Shown: positions 1-7,269 of the stretch, piece by piece | How positions within the stretch are numbered: the stretch's first letter is position 1 | Layout of the letters: each line of letters starts with the position of its first letter | IMG/VR virus record: IMGVR_UViG_3300025646_000007 | Span: 1-35,479 of that record | DNA: 35,479 nt | Reading direction: 5' to 3' (one strand) | From: a virus | Notes under the pieces: model-generated | Told to the model about the DNA's origin: nothing | What the model saw: only the letters and a program-made list of their open reading frames with translations | Databases searched by the model: none | Translations under genes and position numbers: made by a program

Positions 1-80
1 CTCGTGAGCGGGGGCCTCGGCTCCCGCCTACCTTTTCAGCATGGAGTGACCGATGCCCACCTTTGCCAACGGCGAGAGCG
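1..80. repeat. Terminal direct repeat, left copy
   Basis: Bases 1-80 are identical to 35400-35479. The repeat spans the end of the virion-protein gene that stops at 35406, a hairpin, and the first codons of the tail-fibre gene. Reading across the join gives ordinary phage gene spacing, so this is most simply the overlap of a circularly closed assembly (circle of 35399 bp). A true short terminal redundancy of the packaged DNA cannot be excluded from sequence alone. Confidence 0.95.
8..27 (+). terminator. Hairpin between virion protein and tail-fibre genes
   Basis: The arm GCGGGGG pairs with CTCCCGC (one G-U pair) and the stem extends inward to a loop of about four bases. CTACCTTTT follows, a short and interrupted T-run. 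This is a possible weak intrinsic terminator or mRNA-stabilising hairpin between the gene ending at 35406 and the tail fibre starting at 53. The second copy lies at 35407-35426. The poor T-tract keeps confidence moderate. Confidence 0.45.
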
Positions 81-2140
81 CCGCCTCTGTTCGCACGAAG
101 ATCAACGACGCCATCGACAAGGTGGACGGCGCTGCCGCGATTACGTCCGTTAACATCGACAGCGGCACCATCGACGGCGTGACCATCGGCGGGGCCTCTG
201 CTGCGGCCATCACCGGCACGACGATCACCGGCACCAGCTTTGTGTCGTCTGGGGATATGACCTTTGGTGACAACGACAAGGCCATCTTTGGTGCTGGGTC
301 TGACCTACAGATTTACCATGATGGGTCGAACAGCTACATTGATGATGTTAATGTTGGGGTATTGGTTCTTCGCACTAACCAGTTAAATGTCCAAAACCCT
401 TCAGGTGAAAAGTTAGCCATATTTAATCAGAATAGTGACGTAGAACTTTATTACGATAACGCCCAAAAACTCTCCACCACCGCCACAGGCGTAAACGTCA
501 TTGGCACGATCACCAGCGATGGGCTGACTGTGGATGGCTCAAATGCAAGGGTAAATCTAGGTGGAATTGTTGGTGTTCAAGCTGCTAATAATGTTTTTGC
601 AGCAACGGACAATGCTTATTTTGATGGGTCTTGGAAATACAAAACAACTGCGGCAGCAGCTGCTATTACTGCATATCGTGGCAATGAAGTTCTGCGGGTT
701 CGGTCTGCCCCAAGCGGAACAGCAGACACCGTTATCACTTGGCAGGAAAAGTTTAAGGTCGATGCTAACGGCGACATCTCCTTCTACGAAGACACAGGCA
801 CCACGCCTAAGTTCTTCTGGGATGCGAGTGCTGAGGCGCTGGGGATTGGGACGACTTCGCCTGCGTATGCGCTTGATGTTTACGGTCACAATGCGATCCG
901 CAGTGCCTACGCACAGTTTTTGTTTAACTCTGACAACACGAACGTCTCTGGAATCTATAACGCAGGGACGACTGGCGCAAGCAATGCCGTAATGGTGTTT
1001 GAAACTAACAGCACCGAAAAGATGCGCATCGACAGCAGCGGGAACGTGGGGATTGGGGTTACGCCGAGTGCTTGGGGGGCCAATTACAAAGCCTTACAAC
1101 TTGTTTACGGCTCGTTTGGTAAATACAGTTCTGAAGCGGTGTTTGTCTCTGCAAACGCTCATGCAACGGGCGACGGGGCTTGGAAGTATACGGCTAATGG
1201 GTTAGCTGGACTTTATTATCAAGCGGCGGGTCAGCACCTTTGGTATAACGCCCCATCCGGCACCGCAGGCAACGCGATCACCTTCACGCAGCCCATGACG
1301 CTGGATGCGAGTGGGAACCTGTTGGTGGGGACTACTACATTAGACGCATGGTATACATCCACTAACGCAGGCACAAACATACATTCCAGTGATTTTATCG
1401 CAGTTGCTAGAAGTGGTGGAACTAGCTTTATCGCAAACCGCCTTGGCACAGATGGTGATGCTATTGAAGTCCGCAAAGACGGCACCACTGTTGGGAGTAT
1501 TGGATCACGTGCAACGGGCTTGCGTATAGACTCGGGCAACACAAAACTTGCTGTCTATGATGACAGCACAACTAATAGCTTTTTTCCAGAAAGCAGTGGA
1601 GACCCAGTTGATTTGGGTCTTTCTACTGCTGGCTTTCAATGGCGTAACCTCTTCCTCTCTGGCGGGGCTATTAACTTTATTGATACCGCAGCCAGAGATA
1701 TTCTCTGGGGGCCTTCAAGCTACGTTTACATAACAGGAAACCAAGGCACTGGAACCTTGGCTATGGGGACAGGCTCCACAGAAGCCATGCGCATCGACAG
1801 CAGCAGGAACGTGCTTATCGGCGGCACAACCTCTCCTGCTTCCGCCACAAAGTCTCTCGCGCTGTTCAACGGCACGGTTCCAACAGGATCGGTAACGGAT
1901 GGCTGCGTTCTCTACACCGAAGACGTATCCTCCAGCAGCGAGTTGAAGGTCCGAGATGAAGCGGGCAACGTCACTACTCTGTCGCCCCACAACTTTGACC
2001 TGATCCCCGAAGGCCCATCGGAGGAGATGGCGTGGTCTTACTACTCAGAGCGCGATGGCAAGCGCATCAACGTGGACATGCTCAAGGCAATCCGCCTACT
2101 TGAGCAGATTACCGGCGAGAAGCTGGTGCATATGGCGTAA
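53..2140 (+). CDS. Tail fibre protein (receptor-binding fibre candidate)
   Basis: A 695-residue protein, probably the side or tip fibre that contacts the host. The N-terminal third is Ser/Thr/Gly/Ile-rich beta-type sequence and contains the segment DLQIYHDGSNSYIDD, typical of tail fibres of marine and freshwater phages. The middle carries several copies of a motif like MRIDSSGNVGIG (near residues 325, 450 and 610), a hallmark of long phage fibres. The last ~80 residues (from about VTDGCVLYTED) form a separate, more charged C-terminal domain. The start at 53 follows GGAG with good spacing. Bases of roughly 300-1750 are visibly AT-richer than the rest of the genome, consistent with exchange of the host-range region. 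Receptor and enzymatic activity are unknown. Confidence 0.88.
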   Translation: MPTFANGESAASVRTKINDAIDKVDGAAAITSVNIDSGTIDGVTIGGASAAAITGTTITGTSFVSSGDMTFGDNDKAIFGAGSDLQIYHDGSNSYIDDVNVGVLVLRTNQLNVQNPSGEKLAIFNQNSDVELYYDNAQKLSTTATGVNVIGTITSDGLTVDGSNARVNLGGIVGVQAANNVFAATDNAYFDGSWKYKTTAAAAAITAYRGNEVLRVRSAPSGTADTVITWQEKFKVDANGDISFYEDTGTTPKFFWDASAEALGIGTTSPAYALDVYGHNAIRSAYAQFLFNSDNTNVSGIYNAGTTGASNAVMVFETNSTEKMRIDSSGNVGIGVTPSAWGANYKALQLVYGSFGKYSSEAVFVSANAHATGDGAWKYTANGLAGLYYQAAGQHLWYNAPSGTAGNAITFTQPMTLDASGNLLVGTTTLDAWYTSTNAGTNIHSSDFIAVARSGGTSFIANRLGTDGDAIEVRKDGTTVGSIGSRATGLRIDSGNTKLAVYDDSTTNSFFPESSGDPVDLGLSTAGFQWRNLFLSGGAINFIDTAARDILWGPSSYVYITGNQGTGTLAMGTGSTEAMRIDSSRNVLIGGTTSPASATKSLALFNGTVPTGSVTDGCVLYTEDVSSSSELKVRDEAGNVTTLSPHNFDLIPEGPSEEMAWSYYSERDGKRINVDMLKAIRLLEQITGEKLVHMA

Positions 2141-2159
2141 CCTCAGAAGGAGAAACACG

Positions 2160-2372
2160 ATGGCGCAGAAAACACCGAACACCATCGTTATTGACGGAAC
2201 GGAATACACTGAGGACCAACTGACCGACGAGCAGAAGGTTCTCATCAACCACATCGCTGACTTGGACCGCAAGATCGGTTCGACGCAGTTCAATCTCGAT
2301 CAGCTTCAAGTGGGGCGCAGTGCCTTCATGTCGATGCTGACCACATCGCTCGCTAAAGGAGACGCGGCATGA
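2160..2372 (+). CDS. Small DUF6447-like protein
   Basis: A 70-residue protein. The ATG at 2160 follows a strong AGAAGGAG site, and the stop overlaps the next ATG (ATGA at 2369-2372). The pattern of a beta-strand start (IVIDGTEYTEDQL) followed by a helical region with heptad-like spacing (INHIADLDRKIGSTQFNLDQLQ) matches the small DUF6447 family commonly found just after phage tail fibres. Function is unknown; a fibre chaperone or accessory role is inferred only from position. Confidence 0.75.
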   Translation: MAQKTPNTIVIDGTEYTEDQLTDEQKVLINHIADLDRKIGSTQFNLDQLQVGRSAFMSMLTTSLAKGDAA

Positions 2373-2674
2373 CGACTTACAACTGGACCATCGGCAACAC
2401 CGAGCGCGACGTTGCGACCGGCGGGATCACCATCGCCCACTGGCGCGTGACAGCCATCGACGGCGACTACAGCGCATCCGCCTACGGCACCTGCGGCTTC
2501 CAGCCTGATCCTGACGCCCCCGGCTTCATCCCCTATGCGTCGGTCACAGAGGCCGAAGTGCTTGCATGGGTCTGGGCGAATGGCGTCGATAAGGACGCAG
2601 CCGAAGCATCGCTCGCCACGCAGATCGAAGCGCAGAAGCATCCGAAGACAGCGAGTGGTCTGCCTTGGGAGTGA
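2369..2674 (+). CDS. DUF7936-like phage protein
   Basis: A 101-residue protein, translationally coupled to the upstream gene by an ATGA overlap. It begins TTYNWTIGNTERD, has a central HWRVTAIDGDY and ends SGLPWE, the layout of the DUF7936 family of small phage proteins encoded next to tail-fibre genes. The N-terminal half is predicted beta and the C-terminal part (EVLAWVWANGVDKDAAEASL) helical. Function is not known. Likely an accessory protein of the fibre module by context. Confidence 0.72.
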   Translation: MTTYNWTIGNTERDVATGGITIAHWRVTAIDGDYSASAYGTCGFQPDPDAPGFIPYASVTEAEVLAWVWANGVDKDAAEASLATQIEAQKHPKTASGLPWE

Positions 2675-2745
2675 TCGAGAAGATGGACTTCATAGCCATC
2701 GCGCTCGGTGCTATTCTGCTTTGACCTGATACCTCGGAGGCCAAC

Positions 2746-3708
2746 GTGGCTACCTACTCGCTCACCGCAGATGTCAGGGGCCACGGCTGGTATCACTCCT
2801 GGCTGCTCAAGACAGGCTCGTGGGACGACGCCGGCTGGTGGGCCGACGTTGCCGCATGGGAGCCTAACGAGGGCATCAACTTCGGCATCGGCGAGGCGGC
2901 GGGGGCAGGCTCGTTCGCTCTCGCCGGTCAGGATGCGGGAAAGCAGATCGTCAACGGCTTCGGCGCCGGATCGTTTACCGTTCTCGGTCAGGATGCGTTC
3001 AAGAGCCTCTCAGAGGCCGCTGGAGCGGGCACCTTTACTGTTAGCGGTCAGGCGATAACCGAGGATCTATCTGTCGCCCACGGGGCTGGCATCTTCGCTC
3101 TGGCCGGGCAGGATGCGGCGAAGGCGGTTCTCGAACTACTCGGCAGCGGCACCTACGCGCTCGCCGGTCAGGATGCGTTCAAAGCGATCAGCGAGGCGTC
3201 TGGCGCGGGCTTGTTTGCGGTGTCCGGTCAGGATGCCGCCAAGCAAATCGTCAACGGCTTCGGCGCTGGAAGTTTCCTGATCGCCGGTCAAGACGCGCTC
3301 AAGTCGATCAACGAGGTTGTGAATGCTGGTGTGTTCACGTTGGCCGGTCAGGATGCGTTCAAGGCCATCTCCGAGATCGCCGGCACGGGCGTCTTTGTGC
3401 TTTCCGGCCAGGACACCGCGAAGGGCGTCCTTGAGCGGATCGATGAGGGCCAGTTCACCTACTCGTTGCAGGGCGTCAACTTCGGCATCTCGGAACTCGC
3501 GGGCACTGGCGTCTTTGTTCTCAGCGGCCAGGATGCGTTCAAGGCAATCAGCGAGTTCGCCGATGTCGGTTTGTTCACGCTGACGATGCAGGACGCGAGC
3601 ATCTTCAAGCCGCGGTATGAGTTCCAGAACCAGAAGCAATCTGCCGCCCTATTTGCGAGCGGTCCTAATTCTGCTATGTTGCTCTCGGAAAAGAACGAGG
3701 CGGCGTGA
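2746..3708 (+). CDS. Protein of twelve 20-residue GQDA-type repeats
   Basis: A 320-residue protein started by GTG at 2746 after CGGAGG. Residues 1-52 are a Trp/Gly-rich head (HGWYHSW, DDAGWW). Residues 53-292 are twelve consecutive 20-residue units of the form GAG-x-F-x-L-x-GQDA-x-K-x-I-x-E. Units 3, 10 and 12 have drifted from the consensus. The final 28 residues are Gln/Ser/Ala-rich. AGSF-x-L-x-GQ repeats of this kind occur in phage structural proteins, usually in fewer copies, and are expected to form a regular beta array. Its place between the fibre module and a BppU-like gene suggests a virion surface or fibre-network protein, but no function is established. Confidence 0.8.
   Translation: MATYSLTADVRGHGWYHSWLLKTGSWDDAGWWADVAAWEPNEGINFGIGEAAGAGSFALAGQDAGKQIVNGFGAGSFTVLGQDAFKSLSEAAGAGTFTVSGQAITEDLSVAHGAGIFALAGQDAAKAVLELLGSGTYALAGQDAFKAISEASGAGLFAVSGQDAAKQIVNGFGAGSFLIAGQDALKSINEVVNAGVFTLAGQDAFKAISEIAGTGVFVLSGQDTAKGVLERIDEGQFTYSLQGVNFGISELAGTGVFVLSGQDAFKAISEFADVGLFTLTMQDASIFKPRYEFQNQKQSAALFASGPNSAMLLSEKNEAA
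2902..3621 (+). repeat. Twelve tandem 60-bp coding repeats
   Basis: The region encodes twelve in-register 20-residue units (residues 53-292 of the host gene). Nucleotide identity between units is imperfect, but the core encoding GQDA(F)K recurs at near 60-bp spacing. Units 1 and 6 share the sequence for KQIVNGFGAGSF, suggesting duplication of a multi-unit block. Unit number may vary between related phages by recombination. Confidence 0.9.
3653..3680 (+). promoter_or_regulatory. Candidate extended -10 promoter before the lysis region
   Basis: TTGCGA (3653-3658), a 16-base spacer, then TGC-TATGTT (3672-3680) resembles a sigma70 promoter with an extended -10. It lies inside the 3' end of the repeat-protein gene and would start transcription just upstream of the BppU-like and lysis genes. 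Assignment is by eye only. Confidence 0.4.
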
Positions 3709-4031
3709 TGGGCACCTTCTGGATCAAGCAGAACGACACCTCGCCCCCCTTGCGGGCGCAACTGAAAGACGGAGACGAGGTGCCGATCGTCCTCACCGGC
3801 GCGTCGGTTCGGTTCCACATGCGGACGCTTGCCGGCGCGACCGTCGTCGATGCGGCTGCGGCGCTGGAGAACGCATCCAACGGCATCGTTCAATACAACT
3901 GGCAGGCGGCGGACACGGCAACGATCGGCAGCTATCAGGCCGAGTTCGAGGTCACATATTCCGACACCACGATCGAGACCTTCCCCAACAGCGGCTACAT
4001 CCGCGTTGAGATCACCGATGATATTGCGTGA
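3708..4031 (+). CDS. BppU N-terminal-like baseplate/tail protein
   Basis: A 107-residue protein using ATG at 3708, which overlaps the upstream stop (TGATG); a GTG one codon earlier is an alternative. The sequence begins GTFWIKQNDTSPPLRAQL, continues VPIVLTGASVRFHMR and ends with a SGYIRVEITDDI strand. This is the pattern of the BppU_N (DUF2479-type) beta-sandwich domain that attaches receptor-binding proteins in phage baseplates. Only this single domain is present, so it may be an adaptor for another fibre protein. It leads into the lysis genes. Confidence 0.7.
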   Translation: MGTFWIKQNDTSPPLRAQLKDGDEVPIVLTGASVRFHMRTLAGATVVDAAAALENASNGIVQYNWQAADTATIGSYQAEFEVTYSDTTIETFPNSGYIRVEITDDIA

Positions 4032-4038
4032 GGCCGGC

Positions 4039-4263
4039 ATGGAAATGATCGACGCCGTGATGAAGTGGATCGTCGCGCCGGTCACCGGCTTCGTGATCTT
4101 CATGTTCAATCGACAGCAGCGGCACGAGACCGAGATCGCTGTCATCCGTGCAACCATGTCCGAGCAGAAGACCGCGCATGATCGCGAGTTCAAGGAGATG
4201 CGCGAGAACTTCAAGGCGGTCTTCGCCAAGCTGGACAGCATAGAGCAGGCGCTTCGCAAATGA
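4039..4263 (+). CDS. Small one-TM membrane protein, holin candidate
   Basis: A 74-residue protein with a hydrophobic segment near residues 8-23 (VMKWIVAPVTGFVIFM) and a charged coiled-coil-like C-terminal half. It is immediately followed by the endolysin, with an ATGA overlap at 4260-4263. The ATG at 4039 has GAGG five bases upstream; an ATG at 4018 is possible but lacks a site. Position and topology suit a small holin or a membrane partner of the lysozyme. No holin family is recognised with certainty. Confidence 0.6.
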   Translation: MEMIDAVMKWIVAPVTGFVIFMFNRQQRHETEIAVIRATMSEQKTAHDREFKEMRENFKAVFAKLDSIEQALRK

Positions 4264-4940
4264 AGATCCCCCAGGAAGCGATTGATCTCGTCAAGGAGTT
4301 CGAAGGCCTGCGGCTTGAGGCATACCTCGACCCGGCGAATGTCGTCACCATCGGCTATGGCTACACCAACCGCGCGGGCTACGGGCCGGGCGTCAAGATG
4401 GGCGACAAGTGGACCGAGGATCTCGCCGAGGAGATGCTGGCGGTCGGCCTCGAGAAGTTCGCCGATGAGATCAGGCCGCTCTTCAAGCAGCAGCCGAACC
4501 CGCATCAGTTCGGCGCCTTCGTCTCGCTCGCCTACAACATCGGCACGCCGGCCTTCGCGAAGTCCACGGCGCTCAAGCGGTGGAACGCGGGCGACATGAT
4601 GGGCTGCGCCGAGGCGATGGCATGGTTCAACAAGGCCGGCGGCAAGGTTCTCCGCGGCCTTGTGCGCCGCCGTGAGGCCGAGGTCGCTCTGTTCCTGAAA
4701 GACTACGCCGAGCCGAAGCCTGCGGCTCCTGACGCGCCCAGAGAGAGCGTAGCGCAGTCCACGACAGTGCAGGCGTCGGCGGTGCAGATCGCTTCCGGGG
4801 CTGGGGCTGGCATCGCTGCGGTCGGCGCGCTTGACGGGACGGCGCAGCTCGTCGCGCTAGTCTTCGCGGGGATCGTCGTTCTCGCCGCAGCCTGGGTCAT
4901 GCGTGAGCGGATCAAGAAGTGGTCGGAGGGCATCCGATAG
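4260..4940 (+). CDS. Endolysin, GH24 phage lysozyme with C-terminal membrane segment
   Basis: A 226-residue muramidase that cleaves the peptidoglycan glycan strands. The T4/P21-type catalytic triad spacing is visible: E15, D24 and T30 (E-x8-D-x5-T) in EFEGLRLEAYLDP...VVTIGYG. Later family motifs are also present (SLAYNIG near 89-95 and LRGLVRRREAE near 131-141). After an Ala/Pro-rich linker (about 150-190), a hydrophobic stretch at about 195-213 followed by basic residues looks like a membrane anchor. Export therefore may depend on this C-terminal segment rather than an N-terminal signal, or it may act as a holin-like element fused to the enzyme. The gene overlaps the upstream membrane protein. 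Confidence 0.92.
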   Translation: MKIPQEAIDLVKEFEGLRLEAYLDPANVVTIGYGYTNRAGYGPGVKMGDKWTEDLAEEMLAVGLEKFADEIRPLFKQQPNPHQFGAFVSLAYNIGTPAFAKSTALKRWNAGDMMGCAEAMAWFNKAGGKVLRGLVRRREAEVALFLKDYAEPKPAAPDAPRESVAQSTTVQASAVQIASGAGAGIAAVGALDGTAQLVALVFAGIVVLAAAWVMRERIKKWSEGIR

Positions 4941-4949
4941 GAGGGTGAC

Positions 4950-5135
4950 ATGTGGGCGCCGCTGGTGCTGGTCTGCGGGAATATGGCCTGCTTCATCGTG
5001 GGCGGGCCTGTCATCAAGACCGAGGAGCAGTGCAAGCGGTTCATCGCGGAGGTGATGGTGCCCTATGTCACAGAGCAGTCGCCTGAGACCGTCATATCGG
5101 ATCTAAGGTGCATCCAGTGGGAGGAGCGCAGTTGA
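4950..5135 (+). CDS. Small hypothetical protein in lysis cassette
   Basis: A 61-residue protein with a strong AGGAGGG site ahead of ATG 4950. The hydrophobic N-terminus (WAPLVLVCGNMACFIVGG) could be a signal or membrane segment. Three cysteines lie at residues 9, 14 and 28 and a fourth near the C-terminus. It sits between the endolysin and the spanin-like genes and overlaps the start of the next gene by four bases. Probably part of lysis or envelope interaction by position. No family recognised. Confidence 0.65.
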   Translation: MWAPLVLVCGNMACFIVGGPVIKTEEQCKRFIAEVMVPYVTEQSPETVISDLRCIQWEERS

Positions 5136-5344
5136 TCCGTCTCAAGATGTGGGCAGCGGCGATCGGCGTTTTTCTCACTACTCTAGCAGCAATCTGGTTT
5201 GGCGGCAGAAAGTCGGCCCAGGCTGACGCCAAGCGCAAGGAGGCTCAGGACTATGTGGACACGCGCAAGCGGATCGACGAGGTGGATCGTCCTGGCAGTG
5301 TGGACGCCGCTCGCGGCTGGCTGCATGACCGCTCCAAGCAGTAA
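5132..5344 (+). CDS. i-spanin (Rz-like) candidate
   Basis: A 70-residue protein most likely started by TTG at 5132, since GGGAGGAG lies just upstream and the start overlaps the previous stop. One N-terminal membrane segment (about residues 5-23, MWAAAIGVFLTTLAAIWFGG) is followed by a charged helical domain (SAQADAKRKEAQDYVDTRKRI). This is the topology of inner-membrane spanins, which work with an outer-membrane lipoprotein to disrupt the outer membrane. The next gene overlaps it by 92 bases in another frame and has a lipobox, the classic Rz/Rz1 arrangement. Confidence 0.72.
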   Translation: MIRLKMWAAAIGVFLTTLAAIWFGGRKSAQADAKRKEAQDYVDTRKRIDEVDRPGSVDAARGWLHDRSKQ

Positions 5345-5474
5345 CGCGATCTGCGACGCAACCAAGGATAGTCGCACCGCTCATGCCGGGGCGCTCTATG
5401 AGGACGGCGGGCCGAAGTCGGTGATGACCGGCGCCTATCTCATCGCCCAGATTGATGTGGGCTGCGCGAAATGA
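5253..5474 (+). CDS. o-spanin (Rz1-like lipoprotein) candidate
   Basis: A 73-residue protein starting at ATG 5253, preceded by AGGAGG, inside the upstream spanin gene but in a different frame. A short positively charged N-terminus, hydrophobic stretch and lipobox-like LAAGC (Cys at about residue 24) predict a lipoprotein. The mature part has two more cysteines and a motif like ALYEDGGPKSVMTGAYLI. Together with the overlapping TM protein it fits an Rz1-type outer-membrane spanin. It ends by overlapping the next ATG (ATGA). Confidence 0.68.
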   Translation: MWTRASGSTRWIVLAVWTPLAAGCMTAPSSNAICDATKDSRTAHAGALYEDGGPKSVMTGAYLIAQIDVGCAK

Positions 5475-6574
5475 CACCGCATCAGAAGAAGGTGGTCGAT
5501 CTCTACAAGGAGATCGGCAACAAAAGCGAGATCGCGCGTCGGCTCGGGTTGCATGAAAGCACGGTTCGCCAGATCCTGATCCGCGCGCAGCAAGATCCCG
5601 GCATCACGCAGGCGCTCGAGCGAACTGGCATTTCGTCTGAGAACGCGAAGCACGGCTGGCGGCGGGTGCAAGACCCCGAGACAGGCAATTGGGACTCGGT
5701 ATTCTGGAAGGCGCCACAGTTCGCAGAGACGTTCATCGAGCAACTTCGCGAGGCCTTCGAGAACATCGACCGGGCCGAACCGATCGAGCCGCCCGAGACG
5801 GTGATCGCGGATCTTTGCACGGTCTATCCGCTGATGGATGTCCACTTCGGTATGCTCGCCGACAAAGACGAGACCGGCGCGGTGGACTACGACATCAAGC
5901 GCGCGACCGAGGATATGCGCCTGGCCTTCGCCAAGATCGGGGCGCTGACGCCCAAGAGCGCCAAGGCGATCCTCATCGTCGGTGGCGATTTCTTCCACGC
6001 CAACGATCAGACGAATGTCACGCCGGCGCACAAGCATCCGCTGGACACCGACACGCGCCACTGGAAGGTGCTACAGGCCGGGGTCAACTTCCTGGCTGAG
6101 GTGATCGAGACGATCGCGGGCAAGCACTCAGCGGTCAGCGTGCGCGTTCTCAGAGGCAACCACGATCCCGAGGCGCACAAGGTGCTGACCTTCGCGATGG
6201 CGCAGCGTTATGCTGGATCTGCTCATGTCCGTATCGACGAAGATCCTCGCGACCTGTTCATGGCGCAGTGGGGCCGCTGCCTGATCTCCGCGCATCACGG
6301 GGACAAGGCTCCTCCTGAGAGGCTGACGCTCTACCTCTCCGATGTTTGCCCATACTGGTCCGAGACGCGGCATCGCTACTGCTTCACCGGGCATGTGCAT
6401 AAGGATCAGTCGCGGGATGTCGGGCCGCTGCGGTGGGAGAGTCTGCGGGCCTTCGCGCCGCCTGATGCGTATGCCGCGGGGATGGGCTATGCTGGCCGGC
6501 GGGCCATGCAGGCGCTGACATTTCACCGCCGCGACGGGCTGGTGTTGAGGGCGATCGATCCGATCGAGAGATGA
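5471..6574 (+). CDS. HTH-metallophosphoesterase fusion protein
   Basis: A 367-residue two-part protein. Residues 1-45 form a helix-turn-helix of Trp-repressor/resolvase type (KSEIARRLGLHESTVRQIL). Residues 115-320 form a calcineurin-like metallophosphoesterase with the metal-binding set D123-x-H125, GGD (D173), GNHD (229-232), HHG (275-277) and GHVH (307-310). The enzyme should hydrolyse phosphodiesters in a two-metal site; its substrate (nucleic acid, nucleotide or cell-wall precursor) is unknown. Similar HTH-phosphoesterase proteins occur in many alphaproteobacterial phages. It is coupled to the spanin gene by an ATGA overlap. Confidence 0.85.
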   Translation: MTPHQKKVVDLYKEIGNKSEIARRLGLHESTVRQILIRAQQDPGITQALERTGISSENAKHGWRRVQDPETGNWDSVFWKAPQFAETFIEQLREAFENIDRAEPIEPPETVIADLCTVYPLMDVHFGMLADKDETGAVDYDIKRATEDMRLAFAKIGALTPKSAKAILIVGGDFFHANDQTNVTPAHKHPLDTDTRHWKVLQAGVNFLAEVIETIAGKHSAVSVRVLRGNHDPEAHKVLTFAMAQRYAGSAHVRIDEDPRDLFMAQWGRCLISAHHGDKAPPERLTLYLSDVCPYWSETRHRYCFTGHVHKDQSRDVGPLRWESLRAFAPPDAYAAGMGYAGRRAMQALTFHRRDGLVLRAIDPIER

Positions 6575-6739
6575 ATGAAAGAGTTCCTGCGGCCGACGTG
6601 GCACGTCTATGACGACTGCGTGCTGAAAGTATTTGAGCGCCATCGCGAGATCATGGCGCTCGAGTTGACGCCCGATCAGGCGCTGAAGATGGCGGCCGAT
6701 CTTATTGCGTCGGCGCGCCGGATGCAGGCTGGTCGATAG
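6575..6739 (+). CDS. Small hypothetical protein
   Basis: A 54-residue ORF starting directly after the phosphoesterase stop, with GAGAG upstream. It is charged and helical (EFLRPTWHVYDDCVLKVFERHREIM, shown here only in part: LKVFERHREIMALEL). Its 3' end overlaps the 3' end of the convergent minus-strand gene by 38 bases. It is the last rightward gene of the lysis block. No family recognised. Confidence 0.55.
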   Translation: MKEFLRPTWHVYDDCVLKVFERHREIMALELTPDQALKMAADLIASARRMQAGR

Positions 6740-7073
6740 CGCGCCAGAGCCGCACGCGCAGGCGATCGATCCGCATCCGCGATGTGATGTGGCCTTGGCC
6801 GGCCAGCTTGTGCAGCGCGTCTCTTGTGGCCTCCTTGCCCATCTTGATCACGGCGCAGAGTTGATCGCAGGTCATCTCCTCCGGCGCGATCTTGCGGAGA
6901 TGCTCAAGGCAGAGGTCGGTGGCGTGGCGGCGGCCGTTCTTTGCGAAGATGATCTTCGCCTGCTCCTGCATCTTGATCGACATGCCGATGTTGGGCAGGC
7001 CGGGCTTGTGGCCTTCGCGCCGGGCTTGGGCGAGCATGAGTTGGCCGAGGCGCTCTTCCTGCTCAGTCGTCAT
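6702..7073 (-). CDS. Putative winged-helix-like protein, paralogue 1
   Basis: A 123-residue protein starting at ATG 7073, which overlaps the end of the upstream minus-strand gene. It opens with LGQLMLAQARREGHKPGLPN, nearly the same as the opening of the protein at 7522-7845 (LGELMRAQARKEGHRGRLPD). The second half (LCAVIKMGKEATRDALHKLAGQ and the following basic strand) looks like a small winged helix. It probably binds DNA and modulates transcription, but this is inferred from fold-like features only. It is the last gene of the leftward operon. Confidence 0.68.
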   Translation of the reverse strand: MTTEQEERLGQLMLAQARREGHKPGLPNIGMSIKMQEQAKIIFAKNGRRHATDLCLEHLRKIAPEEMTCDQLCAVIKMGKEATRDALHKLAGQGHITSRMRIDRLRVRLWRAIDQPASGAPTQ

Positions 7074-7269
7074 CGCGCCACACCGCGTCTCGGAGAGCGT
7101 TGATCTTGTCGGGCACTGTGACGAAGGTCGTCTTGTTGAACTCGGGATCGACTTGCAGGAGGCGGTTCGCGGTCCTGCTCCATAGGTCACGCCAGTATTC
7201 GGCGCGCTGCTGCCAGAACTGAACCTGTTGTTGGAGTTCTTGGATCTCGCGACGAAGATCGTCTGTCAC
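7063..7269 (-). CDS. Small coiled-coil protein
   Basis: A 68-residue protein started by GTG at 7269 after GGGAGGG. Residues 1-35 are a heptad-rich helix (LRREIQELQQQVQFWQQRAE), followed by a less ordered tail. It overlaps the next gene by 11 bases, so the two are likely translated together. Possibly an interaction partner of the adjacent DNA-binding-like protein. No family recognised. Confidence 0.65.
   Translation of the reverse strand: MTDDLRREIQELQQQVQFWQQRAEYWRDLWSRTANRLLQVDPEFNKTTFVTVPDKINALRDAVWRDDD

Noticed and set aside
2683-2724. 13-residue hydrophobic frame (MDFIAIALGAILL) before the repeat protein
   Set aside because: It is very short, with no clear RBS and no overlap with the next start; probably chance.
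2902-3621. Regular 60-bp repeats as a possible CRISPR array
   Set aside because: The repeats are contiguous, imperfect and in frame within a coding gene, with no unique spacers between conserved repeats.
3459-4505. Long minus-strand open frame (348 residues) opposite the repeat-protein, BppU-like and lysozyme genes
   Set aside because: The plus strand here has clear families, RBSs and overlapping starts. The minus frame has no recognisable domain and arises from GC-rich codon bias.
6705-6755. Possible bidirectional terminator at the convergent gene ends (two GGCGCGCC-like segments)
   Set aside because: The pairing is between GC-palindromic fragments with a loop of over 20 bases and no T-run on either strand.
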